Of a DNA stretch of 64,000 nucleotides, positions 54,239 through 62,141 are shown piece by piece. This stretch comes from UBA2160 sp964588665 (GTDB taxonomy: Bacteria > Chloroflexota > Dehalococcoidia > Lucifugimonadales > UBA1123), in contig CAZPQQ010000004.1 in the NCBI GenBank assembly GCA_964588665.1, forward strand, positions 1 to 64,000, read 5' to 3'. Each line of letters opens with the position of its first letter. The first letter of the stretch is position 1. The translations under genes and the position numbers were made by a program. Under the pieces are notes generated by a model. That model was not told the DNA's origin and made no database searches. It worked only from the letters and a program-made list of their open reading frames with translations.

Positions 54239-55483
54239 CTAGGTGGTAGTTGTTCCGTTCGCCCGCTTGATGTTTTCGGACCCGGTTACGCCGGACTCCT
54301 GGAGGTCCTTGATCTGGGTGTCTGTGTACCCGAGTTCGCCGAGCACTTCTTCGTTGTGTTCGCCGACGGTCGGGGGCGACCTGCGCAAGTTGGCGGGGGT
54401 GTCTGACAACTTTACCGGGAATCCAGTCAGCTTCACCGTGCCGTAGACCGGGTGATCCGCTTCGATAACCATTTCGTTGTGCACGACCTGGGGGTCTTCG
54501 AACACCTCTTGCAGATCGTAGACGGCGCCCGGCGGCAGACCGGCGCCGTCGAAGCGCTCCTCCACTTCGGCGCGCGTGAATTTCTTGAACGCATCCTCGA
54601 GGATGGAGCGGAGGGCAGGGGAGTTCTCGTTCCACCTGGTCGGGTTCTCGAAGCGCGGGTCGTCGGTCAGCGGCGGCTGGATTTCCAATGCTCGGCTCAA
54701 GCGACCCAGACCGTCGTCGACGAATGCGCCCATGACAGTGTAGTGCTTGCCGTCCTTGCACTCGTAGATGGCGTAGAATGGACCGCTGTCCGAGTGGCCG
54801 ATGCCTTTCGGGGCCCTCTCGAATTTCCAGTCCGCGTTCAATGCTGCCGCGTTCTCCTGGAGATGGCTGGCGATCACGCCGCTCAGGAGGTTGGTGTCGA
54901 CAACCTGGCCGCGACCGGTCTTCTCGCGTGCCGCAAGAGCGGCCATGATGCCCTGGGCGATCATCATGCCGCCCAGGTAGTCTGCCATGAAGGTGCCTGC
55001 AGCCCTCGGTGGGCCGTCGCGATCTCCGGTCAAAGACATGAGGCCGCCCAGGGATTGCGCGATCAGGTCCTGGCCGATCCGATCCTTGTACGGTCCCGTC
55101 TGCCCCCATCCGGACGCCACGGACCAGATTATCCGCGGGTTGATCTCTTTGAGCTGGTCGTACCCGAATCCCATCCGCTCCATCACGCCGGGGCGAAAGT
55201 TGCTGGCGACGACGTCGGCTGTCTTGACCATCTTGTAGACGATCTCTCTGGCCTCGGGCTTTCGAGTGTCAAGGCTCAGGCTTCGTTTGTTGCGATTGTC
55301 GGCCATGTAGTACAGACTCACGCCGTCGATCTGCGGATTCTGCCCGCGGCCCAACTCGCCGACATCGATTCGTTCGACCTTGATTACGTCCGCGCCAAAG
55401 TCTGCCAGCACCTGAGTGCCAACGGGGCCTTGCTCGACCTGGGTAAAGTCGACTACGCGGATGCCTTCGTACGGTAACGTCAT
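54239..55483 (-). CDS. CaiB/BaiF family CoA-transferase
   Basis: A 414-residue class III CoA-transferase. IRVVDFTQVEQGPVGTQVLA then DFGADVIKVERIDVGE is the CoA-binding N-terminus; NKRSLSLDTRKPEAREIV follows; GQDLIAQSLGGLMSLTGDRD holds the catalytic aspartate that forms the aspartyl-CoA intermediate; the C-terminal lobe is complete. Such enzymes move CoA between carboxylic acids (formate/oxalate, carnitine, bile acids and others); the acids used here are unknown. The start ATG 55483 follows AGGAG. Convergent with the FtsX pair. Its 3' third is duplicated at 46333-46720. Confidence 0.92.
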   Translation of the reverse strand: MTLPYEGIRVVDFTQVEQGPVGTQVLADFGADVIKVERIDVGELGRGQNPQIDGVSLYYMADNRNKRSLSLDTRKPEAREIVYKMVKTADVVASNFRPGVMERMGFGYDQLKEINPRIIWSVASGWGQTGPYKDRIGQDLIAQSLGGLMSLTGDRDGPPRAAGTFMADYLGGMMIAQGIMAALAAREKTGRGQVVDTNLLSGVIASHLQENAAALNADWKFERAPKGIGHSDSGPFYAIYECKDGKHYTVMGAFVDDGLGRLSRALEIQPPLTDDPRFENPTRWNENSPALRSILEDAFKKFTRAEVEERFDGAGLPPGAVYDLQEVFEDPQVVHNEMVIEADHPVYGTVKLTGFPVKLSDTPANLRRSPPTVGEHNEEVLGELGYTDTQIKDLQESGVTGSENIKRANGTTTT

Positions 55484-56194
55484 TCTTTGCTCCTAATCAG
55501 TGGGGCTCGTTGTCTCGATGTTGGAGCGCGCCGCCAGCGACGGTTGCTCGCGTTTCAGTATACTTCGATTTGGTCGTCGGCGATGCGAATGCGACCGACT
55601 TCACCAGACGGTCATTATCTCTAGCTGGGAGGGCAGGAACGTCGGACACGCTTATCTGCACGTGTGCGAGCAGTAGAGACTTTGGGCGCGGGCATGCCGC
55701 CAGAATGCGCTAGGGTAGGGCGTTCATCCCGAGCGTCGACCGTAGCGCGACATGCGCTCGGCGCGGCCGAACCAAAGCGCGAGGACAGGGCACGCCTTCA
55801 CGACAACAAGACGGATAGGCATGGCTATCGTGAACGTCAGAGGCGAGCGCAAACCGTGATTCGATGGGGGACGGGGCTCGGACCGTGAATTCCTCGGCTC
55901 TCAGCAGAGTGCCCGGAGTTATTGACGTATCTCCATATGATAATATGTTATGCGGCCCACCGAGAAGATCACCGACATAGGACAATGGAAGGTCCGCGTT
56001 CATGTCTTTGGTACTCCGGCAGTTATGCCGATGTCGCGGTAACGGTGCTGACGCCTGCCCAGCGCGGGTCGTTGAGAAGAGGAGGGAATATCTCCCCTGG
56101 CAGTACTCGTACAGCGATCTGCTGCTCAGTCGACACTTGTGCCGCCACACGGTGGTTTCGGGTCGACAGGGCCTTTTCGAGGTACAAACGTTCA
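55484..56194. other. Long intergenic region
   Basis: About 710 bases. Short open frames exist on both strands (for example 56002-56259 plus and 55710-56243 minus) but none has a ribosome-binding site, family signature or convincing codon use. No repeat recognised. It is more AT-rich around 55915-55960. Confidence 0.45.
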
Positions 56195-57286
56195 TCAATC
56201 CTGCAACATTTCCGCCGCTCCGAGTTCGACTACGGCCTGACATGCCCTTTCCAGCCTGATTTTCATCCGCGCCTTTTCGTGCTCTCCGTCCAAATCAAGA
56301 AGACCCATGAGGTTGACAACACGTGACAGGCAGCGCAGCATGGCGAACTTGTAGTCGTTGAGACACTCCTCGAAGGAGTAGCCGCTGACGCCGCCGTTCA
56401 GCAGAGCAGTGTGATAGTTTCTCAGGAGGTCCGTGTCACTCTTCCCGGCGTTTCTCGCATAGCACCCGAGAAACACCGCGAGGTCGTACGGGCCCCGCCC
56501 CGGACTAATCTCTTTCCAGTCGATCACCGTCATTTCCAACCCCTTCTCAGATTCTTGGAAGAAGAGGTTCTGCAATTGAAAGTCACCGTGAATCATCGTG
56601 ATCGGAGGACGGCTAAGCCTCTCATGGATGAAAGCGATCTTTCCCGCCAGTTCCAGAACTCGGTCTTTCATGTCTGCGGAGAGGTCGTTCCCGAACTTAT
56701 CGATGAACCGGTCCGCTCTTTCACGATACAAGCGGCCAGCCCTCGTGCCCACGACGGCCAGACAGTCCGGCCAGCTTGCGTTCTCAAGCGCCGAATCGCC
56801 CCACCACTGGGCATGGTGCCGGGCAAGGCTCGCAACGGCGAGTTCCTCCTCCTCATCGGAGCATCCCTCGACAGGATTGCCGACACGAGACGGCGAAAGG
56901 TCCTCCAGCAACATGATGTTCCTTCGGTTCTCGACATCTACTTCGCCGTGGTAGAGGCGAGGCGTTTTAAGCGGCGTCTGGCCAGCGAGTTCTCGGTAGA
57001 ATCTCAACTCCGGGGGATCGGCGCCGGCGCTCCAGTGATTTGGCGCCGCGACGGGATCGTTGCCGGAGATCTTCGCGATGATGGAGAGCGGAGCGGCTTC
57101 GTCGAAAGTCTCGTAGCTGGGGCGCAGCCTGACCAAGTCCCCTGAAATCCCCTGCCCCTCGCCGATGGTCTCGATCTCCAGAGATGCAACGGCCGGATTC
57201 CGGGCGACACCGCCGGCGTTCAAAGCATGCGTAAGCCATTCCGATTTGATGTCATTCAAGCTTGCAGGGGTCCGTGGATTTGCCAC
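56195..57286 (-). CDS. Phosphotransferase family protein (APH/EcKinase-like)
   Basis: A 363-residue kinase-fold protein. The Brenner motif is MIHGDFQLQNLFF (catalytic aspartate and metal-binding asparagine), and the DFG-equivalent is VIDWKEISPGRGPYDLAVFL. LSIIAKISGNDP in the N-lobe holds the ATP-contacting lysine, and RNIMLLEDLSPSRVG matches the hinge. It resembles the ecdysteroid-22-kinase-like and aminoglycoside phosphotransferase branches, which phosphorylate small alcohols. The substrate is unknown and antibiotic resistance should not be assumed. Transcribed alone. Confidence 0.82.
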   Translation of the reverse strand: MANPRTPASLNDIKSEWLTHALNAGGVARNPAVASLEIETIGEGQGISGDLVRLRPSYETFDEAAPLSIIAKISGNDPVAAPNHWSAGADPPELRFYRELAGQTPLKTPRLYHGEVDVENRRNIMLLEDLSPSRVGNPVEGCSDEEEELAVASLARHHAQWWGDSALENASWPDCLAVVGTRAGRLYRERADRFIDKFGNDLSADMKDRVLELAGKIAFIHERLSRPPITMIHGDFQLQNLFFQESEKGLEMTVIDWKEISPGRGPYDLAVFLGCYARNAGKSDTDLLRNYHTALLNGGVSGYSFEECLNDYKFAMLRCLSRVVNLMGLLDLDGEHEKARMKIRLERACQAVVELGAAEMLQD

Positions 57287-57609
57287 GTCATTGGGCCTCT
57301 CGCATGAGTTGCGGCAATGCTAGCACACGACCGGACCAGGTTGAGACAGATTCCGTCTGGTCGGGTGAGCATGGCCCCGGCAGACCAACCGCCCGGCGAA
57401 TCAATATCGACGGGCCGCCGATTCCTGTCGGACCGCAATATCGACGACACAGGCGTCAACCGGATTGGAGCCGTGGCCGATGGCGATCCATTGGGTTGCT
57501 GCGTGTGAGCGCGTGAAACAAAAGATAACCATTTGTTGCGCTGCCGCCACGCAGATGGAGGTCAACAGGCTTGAGGTCGCGACGGGAAATTCGCAAGGAG
57601 CTGACGGAA
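57287..57609. other. Intergenic region with duplicated element
   Basis: No conserved gene; contains most of copy 2 of the 130-bp element, which starts at 57513. Confidence 0.45.
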
Positions 57610-57642
57610 ATGAATCAACGTACACAGCAATCTCTTGCAAAA
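57513..57642 (+). repeat. About 130-bp duplicated intergenic element, copy 2
   Basis: Starts GTGAAACAAAAGATAACCAT and has the second block ACGTACACAGCAATCTCTTG at +97, as in copy 1 at 44709. A gapless alignment of the two shows conserved ends and a diverged centre. A GGAG precedes the ATG of the small frame at 57610. Confidence 0.65.
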
Positions 57643-57822
57643 GCGGGATGCGATGGCAACCCAAAACCGGAACTCACAGCGCGTTTGTTTTGGCGTTATC
57701 CGGAACCGCAAGACTCTGACGATGTGGCTGTAACGCAAACGAGGGAATCACGAGCGATATGTGATACGATGCAACTCCTGAAATCGTTGACGATCGATTG
57801 GCTCGTCTTCGTTGTGAAATGA
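57610..57822 (+). CDS. Small hypothetical protein
   Basis: A possible 70-residue protein with AAGGAG before its ATG. Only its first 13 residues (MNQRTQQSLAKAG) resemble another protein in the window, the start of the 44806 product. It has no domain, signal or membrane segment that I recognise. It may be a by-product of the repeat element. Confidence 0.25.
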   Translation: MNQRTQQSLAKAGCDGNPKPELTARLFWRYPEPQDSDDVAVTQTRESRAICDTMQLLKSLTIDWLVFVVK

Positions 57823-57876
57823 CAGGGCGCGCCGAATGATAACCACCCCTGCGCAGACGTAATTGGAGGCATTCGG

Positions 57877-58815
57877 TTGGAGCATGAAGGGCTGGAAGCC
57901 CTCGCTGAGTCGATAGAGGCCAGCGCAAGGGGCCGAAGAATTGCCAGGCCTATCACCCTCCATGTCCAGACGCCTCGCAACGTAGTCCTGGAAACCGGCG
58001 ACGGGCTGATCATCCGGGCTGGGGATGCACGCGGAGGTTCGAGTTATGCGAGGGAGATCGGCCTACTGGAAGTTGTGCGTCGGTATTCACCGGTTCCGGT
58101 TCCATCCCCATGGCTCCATGCTGCACCAACTGATCGATACTCAGCTGGTATCTACGCGCACGAGAAGATACCCGGCAGGCCGATTCCGGGTGTTGGCGAG
58201 AACCGCAAACTTCCTGATTCACTATGCGCTGACGTCGCTAGGTTCCTCAGCGCAATCCATCGCATCCCTCAGAGTGAACTAGCTGACCTTTCCCTCCCGA
58301 CAGACAGAATCTCGGCGGGTACGCTAAGGCGTCTGTTTGCCAACGCGGAGGGACCAATACGGTCTCACGCGGGGGCAGGCTGGTCATCGAGACTTGCTCG
58401 CTTGTGGCCAAGGATTGAAGCCGACCTCTCAAAAGGTCTTTCGCACGAAGTCTTGCTGCACGGAGATCTATGGCACACCAACTTACTCACTGACCAGCGG
58501 TTTTCTACGCTAACGGGAGTGATCGACTGGGAAGACGCGTTTATTGGTGACCCTGCGATAGACTTCGCCGCACTCATAAGCGCTGGAGAGTCCTTTCTGA
58601 ATAGAGTAGTCCGCCACTACGTAGCTGCGACTGGTATGAATCGTCCGCATTTTCGTCGGACGATCAAGGCGGTGATCGTTGTGAGGCTACTTAACACCCT
58701 TGGGTACCACGTTCGCGAGAGTGGGACTCCTGAAGTCCAGAGGTCGGTAGCGGATTTACTGCGGCTATGTGAGGACTACGACCTTACCGGTGCGCCCTAC
58801 GCGGCCCAAGGGTAG
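57877..58815 (+). CDS. Aminoglycoside phosphotransferase-like kinase
   Basis: A 312-residue APH-fold protein starting at TTG 57877, with TTGGAGG eight bases upstream. VLLHGDLWHTNLL is the catalytic loop and GVIDWEDAFIGDPAIDFAAL the metal-binding DFG-like segment. The N-lobe is short (LHVQTPRNVVLETGDGLIIR A), so the nucleotide lysine is hard to place. AGIYAHEKIPGRPIPG is the hinge. Likely a small-molecule kinase of unknown substrate. It lies next to the duplicated element and a decayed recombinase. Confidence 0.8.
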   Translation: MEHEGLEALAESIEASARGRRIARPITLHVQTPRNVVLETGDGLIIRAGDARGGSSYAREIGLLEVVRRYSPVPVPSPWLHAAPTDRYSAGIYAHEKIPGRPIPGVGENRKLPDSLCADVARFLSAIHRIPQSELADLSLPTDRISAGTLRRLFANAEGPIRSHAGAGWSSRLARLWPRIEADLSKGLSHEVLLHGDLWHTNLLTDQRFSTLTGVIDWEDAFIGDPAIDFAALISAGESFLNRVVRHYVAATGMNRPHFRRTIKAVIVVRLLNTLGYHVRESGTPEVQRSVADLLRLCEDYDLTGAPYAAQG

Positions 58816-58896
58816 CGCTCCGCGTCACGTGTTCCAGAACGCAATCCCGCCAAGCGATGTGGGCACGGTCTACCGCGGCGAGGTGTGTCAACCGCC

Positions 58897-59223
58897 CGAT
58901 CGTTTGACATTCTTTTGGTGTACCTGCCTGGATCGGGCATTCCGATCCGTCTTGGACGGCGTCAACACCTTTGAACGAGGAAGGTTGGGGCGTCGGCTTC
59001 AGATCGTTATCAGAGGCGTACATTGACACTGCCACTCCCATGGGCGAAGCGATGTTCGCGATCAGCGCAGCCTGGGCGCAGCTCGAGCGTGGAATCATCT
59101 CCGAACGTATTCGCTCAGGGATGGCACGGGCATTTCCCGATGGGACGCGACTCGGACGACCCACTGTTGGCGTTGATCTGGGTTTAGTCGTCAAGCTCTG
59201 GGATGAGGGAAGGTACGAAAGTG
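58897..59223 (+). pseudogene. Serine recombinase (resolvase) remnant
   Basis: Three overlapping frames together give a resolvase catalytic-domain end: SFDILLVY, then after one extra base LDRAFRSVLDGVNTFE, then after another shift GVGFRSLSEAYIDTATPMGE, AMFAISAAWAQLERGIISER and IRSGMARAF with GTRLGRP. The catalytic serine N-terminus and the DNA-binding C-terminus are missing. It stops 22 bases before the 3' end of tRNA-Arg, so it is probably the scar of an element integrated at that tRNA gene. Confidence 0.75.
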
Positions 59224-59245
59224 ACGGCGTTGGAGGGAAGGGGGG

Positions 59246-59322
59246 TGGCGTCCCTGGCAGGATTCGAACCCGCGACCCGCTGCTTAGAAGGCAGCTGCTC
59301 TATCCATCTGAGCTACAGGGAC
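59246..59322 (-). tRNA. tRNA-Arg (anticodon TCT)
   Basis: A full cloverleaf on the minus strand: acceptor GTCCCTG / CAGGGAC with discriminator G and encoded CCA (59248-59246), D-arm AGCTCAGATGGATAGAGC, anticodon stem-loop with CTTCTAA giving anticodon TCT, and T-arm GCGGGTTCGAATCCTGC. It reads AGA codons. Confidence 0.95.
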
Positions 59323-59342
59323 ACGTGCTCAGCTACCCCTTC

Positions 59343-59372
59343 ATTGTAATGGCGTCTGTTCTGGCCGGTCAA
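59343..59372 (-). promoter_or_regulatory. Promoter of tRNA-Arg
   Basis: On the minus strand TTGACC (59372-59367), 18 bases, then TACAAT (59348-59343), 20 bases before the tRNA 5' end. Good match to a housekeeping sigma promoter. Confidence 0.6.
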
Positions 59373-59508
59373 GGCGAGCCAGGTTCACTCAGGCACGGAT
59401 GGACGGCGATCAGCTATCAGCCATCGGCTATCGGGACGCGTCCGCGCCGTTTGACGCGCGTGGATGCAGTCGACTATCAACGAACGCGCTGGCGAGGTTG
59501 ACGTCGAC

Positions 59509-60000
59509 TCAGTCGGAGAACCGCACAGGCACCCACACCAGCTTGATCGTGCGGCTCACCAGTTCGCGCACCGGTCCTATGCTCATTCCGGTTGGGTCGG
59601 CTTTGGTGGTGAATTTGCGCTGGAGGTACTCGCCGAGGGGACGATTGAGCAGCGAAGCAACAACGATCGCGGCTGCGGCGGCCCTCAGATTCGCCATGAG
59701 CCCGCGACCACGGCCTCGGACAACCGAGGCGGCTAATCCACCAAAGAGGACGCCAACGGCCATGTTCGTGCCGCAGTAAGGAGAGATCGCCAGGTCATGG
59801 TGGCCGGCTTCGAGCATCGCGAGGGCGTCCTCGACCACGGCTGTGATCTCGTCTTTGGACGCCCGACTCCATAGGAAAAACCCACCTGGGATGGAGTATC
59901 CCCCGAGCGGCGGGCTGACTCCTCGGTCCAGGAGCAGGGCGACGCTTGCATGCTCGAGGGCATGGCACCTGCGCGTTTTATTGATCTTCGATTGGACCAT
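59509..60000 (-). CDS. DUF6391 family protein
   Basis: A 163-residue protein with TRRCHALEHASVALLL near the N-terminus, then GYSIPGGFFLWSRASKDEIT, and LAISPYCGTNMAVGVLFGGL, the blocks of DUF6391, a family shared by Chloroflexota and Cyanobacteria. Two hydrophobic helices follow (VGVLFGGLAASVV; LRAAAAAIVVASLLN), so it is membrane-linked. Function unknown. The product starts at 60000 (ATG). The HALEH and CGTN motifs could bind a metal. Confidence 0.75.
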   Translation of the reverse strand: MVQSKINKTRRCHALEHASVALLLDRGVSPPLGGYSIPGGFFLWSRASKDEITAVVEDALAMLEAGHHDLAISPYCGTNMAVGVLFGGLAASVVRGRGRGLMANLRAAAAAIVVASLLNRPLGEYLQRKFTTKADPTGMSIGPVRELVSRTIKLVWVPVRFSD

Positions 60001-60395
60001 AGACGTTCAACCTTTTTTGAAGTTCTTATGCATCCGACCAACAATCCGATCAACATTGTATCGGCCGTCGATGCATCTTCCATTCTATCCGATGGCCCCA
60101 AACGGCGTATCGAGAAGGCAGGGGAGTCGCCAATATCCTGCTTTCCGGACGTCTGTCTAATAACGCAACGTGAATCGGAGCCCGATTTCACCGCTTTGGA
60201 TGGCCCGGAGAGCACGTGGGTCGCGTCAGGACACCAGGCACGATCCGCGCGTTTCGATGCGTGATGTTATATACTTAAACACGAAACTACCGTGTATGTA
60301 TTATCCGTTGAGCTTGTCTGGGCGCCTGACAAAATGCGGCCCGCGGCCGAAATTCCCGAGATTTGGGATTGTCTGGAAGAAGTCTTGAAAACTTA
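60001..60395. other. Intergenic region
   Basis: No supported gene upstream of the HTH gene promoter. It contains a short segment near 60315-60345 (GGCGCCTGACAAAATGCGGC) loosely similar, in inverted order, to 60770-60790. Confidence 0.4.
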
Positions 60396-60424
60396 TTGAC
60401 ACATGCTGGCGCCGACATTAGCAT
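60396..60424 (+). promoter_or_regulatory. Promoter of the small HTH gene
   Basis: Perfect -35 TTGACA (60396-60401), a 17-base spacer, and -10 TAGCAT (60419-60424), 60 bases before the HTH start. Confidence 0.65.
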
Positions 60425-60427
60425 TAA

Positions 60428-60458
60428 TTGAAACAACGTAGCGGTATTTGAAACGACG
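60428..60458 (+). promoter_or_regulatory. Direct repeat, likely operator of the HTH gene
   Basis: TTGAAACAACG (60428-60438) and TTGAAACGACG (60448-60458) lie 20 bases apart, two helical turns, just after the -10 box. Suited to binding a dimeric HTH protein on one DNA face. Confidence 0.45.
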
Positions 60459-60483
60459 CTGACAAATCAGGAGGCTAGCCCAT

Positions 60484-60711
60484 ATGGCGAACAGAAAGAC
60501 CAAAAAGATGATGGCTGTAGAAGAGAAGTTCCACCAGTCCTTGGAGAAGATGCTCCCGGAGATGGTTACCGAAAATGGCCTGTCGTCAACAGCCGACGAG
60601 CTCGGAGTGAGCAAGGCGACGTTGGGCTACTGGCTGCTCAAGCTCGGGATCACCGTTCGCAGGGTCGCGCTCGCGCCCGGCGAGTCCTTAGAGGTAAAGC
60701 GGGTTCGCTGA
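60484..60711 (+). CDS. Small HTH DNA-binding protein
   Basis: A 75-residue protein with AGGAGG eleven bases before the ATG. Residues about 24-55 (LPEMVTENGLSSTADELGVS followed by KATLGYWLLKLG) form a helix-turn-helix in which GVSKATLGYWL is the recognition helix. The basic N-terminus (MANRKTKKMMAVEEK) may contact DNA. It has its own strong promoter, a direct-repeat operator candidate and a terminator, so it is a self-contained, probably autoregulated gene. Confidence 0.65.
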   Translation: MANRKTKKMMAVEEKFHQSLEKMLPEMVTENGLSSTADELGVSKATLGYWLLKLGITVRRVALAPGESLEVKRVR

Positions 60712-60805
60712 CCTCGAAGACAAACGGCTGAACTCTTGAAGCGGCGTCTGGGTCGAGGTCTGTGGGGCCCACAAAGTGCGGCCCCAGGCGCCAGAGACTC
60801 AACAG

Positions 60806-60863
60806 CATCGCCCACCCCAGCTCGATTCGACAATCGGGCGCCACGGGGTGGGCGATGTCTTTT
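60806..60863 (+). terminator. Intrinsic terminator after the HTH gene
   Basis: Perfect 13-bp stem CATCGCCCACCCC / GGGGTGGGCGATG followed by TCTTTT, about 95 bases after the HTH stop. The loop is 26 bases. Confidence 0.75.
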
Positions 60864-61676
60864 GATGCGCGATCGCGTCCCAAAGCGGTGTTCATGTCGG
60901 ATGTCGAATCCATCTCCGCTGCAACGGCTGCACACGAGCAGTACTTGCTTGTGGCAATCGGCGTCAACCATGCCGTTCGTGGTGAGCAACGTTATGTCCG
61001 CGCGGCGGACAATGCGTGGGACACTAACGGTGGAAGTTTCGACTGAAGCGAATCTGAATCCCACCGCTGCATTCGAATGCCTTTCACGAAACCCGTCTGG
61101 TCCCACCCGCCCGCCCGAGAAGGTTTTCTAGGGACACCCTAGGACCCGGCGGGGCTTCGCCCATACACCCCATGTACTCGCAACTCGGGACGGCGCCAAC
61201 GCCATGGAAATCGACATCAACAAAGAGCCGTTACTTGAAAGCCGGTCGAACCACTGGCCGCTGGCCCTTCGACAAGCTCAGAGCCTGCCTTGAGATTTCC
61301 GAAGGGGCGAACGGATTATCCTGAGGGCAATTTCCGACACCAGGTAGTCGTCTCAAGTTTCGAGGGGGAAGGGATGCGAGACGGGGAATACCTGCTGATG
61401 CCTCCCGACTTCGGCTGCGGGCTCAGCATGACAGGCTTCGCGTGGCGCCACCGCGTTCGGTCAGCAAATTGTGCGGCCTGGCCGTCGTCGCTTTCTCAGC
61501 ATCGTGCGCAGTGGGGGAAGTAACTCCAATGAAATCGGGACTCAGGACACGGGCGAACAGAGTTGGTGTTCGGCTGGATGAGAACGAAGAGTCAGGTTGT
61601 TTGCACGCCGATTGAGGATCGCGGACCATCCGAATCGCAGGCCAAGGCGGCCACACGAACCTTGCGATGGAACCGC
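60864..61676. repeat. Intergenic region with dispersed repeats
   Basis: No supported gene between the HTH terminator and smpB. It holds TGAGCAACGTTATGTCCGCG at 60983-61002, copy 2 of the GTCCCACCCGCCCGCCCG family at 61094-61137, GAGCCGTTACTTGAAAGCC at 61225-61243 and a CCCTTCGACAAGCTCAGAGC unit near 61264. The first and third recur in the same order at 8215 and 8372. Confidence 0.65.
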
Positions 61677-62141
61677 CTACTCGCGCCTGCCGATCGCGTC
61701 TCTGGCTTCGCGCTCTCGGTCTCGCTCGATAATCGTCCGACGCTTGTCGTATCGCTTGCGGCCTTTGGCCACGGCCAGCTCGATCTTCGCGTACCCGCCT
61801 TTCAAGTACAGCTTCAGCGGAACGAGCGTCATGCCGCGTTCGGAAACCTGCTTGGTTAGATGGGTGATCTGGTCGCGTCGAAGGAGCAGCTTCCGTGATC
61901 GCTTCGGTTCGTGGTTGTCCCGGTTGCCGGCGGCGTATTCCGCGATGTGCGCGTTATGGAGCCACAACTCGCCGGTGGCGGGTCGAGCGTACGCGTCGCT
62001 CAGGTTTACCCGGTTTGCGCGGATGGACTTGATCTCCGTCCCGGTTAGGACTAGGCCGGCTTCGAGAGTGTCCGCGATATCGTAGTCGTACCGCGCTCGG
62101 CGGTTGACCGTGATCGTGCGGTCGCGGGATCCCTTGGCCAT
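61677..62141 (-). CDS. smpB: SsrA-binding protein
   Basis: A 154-residue protein that binds tmRNA and brings it to stalled ribosomes for trans-translation. Conserved blocks: ITVNRRARYDYDIADTLEAG, LVLTGTEIKSIRANRVNLSD AYA-type segment, and ELWLHNAHIAEYAAGNRDNH. The basic C-terminal tail (KGRKRYDKRRTIIERDRERE) that enters the mRNA channel is complete. The start ATG 62141 overlaps the upstream protease stop by one base. No tmRNA gene is seen in the window. Confidence 0.95.
   Translation of the reverse strand: MAKGSRDRTITVNRRARYDYDIADTLEAGLVLTGTEIKSIRANRVNLSDAYARPATGELWLHNAHIAEYAAGNRDNHEPKRSRKLLLRRDQITHLTKQVSERGMTLVPLKLYLKGGYAKIELAVAKGRKRYDKRRTIIERDREREARDAIGRRE

Noticed and set aside
55710..56243. 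177-codon minus-strand frame between the CaiB and kinase genes
   Set aside because: No ribosome-binding site, no recognisable motif, and it overlaps the 3' end of the kinase gene.
61290..61523. 77-codon plus-strand frame in the repeat-rich region
   Set aside because: No ribosome-binding site or family match; lies among dispersed repeats.
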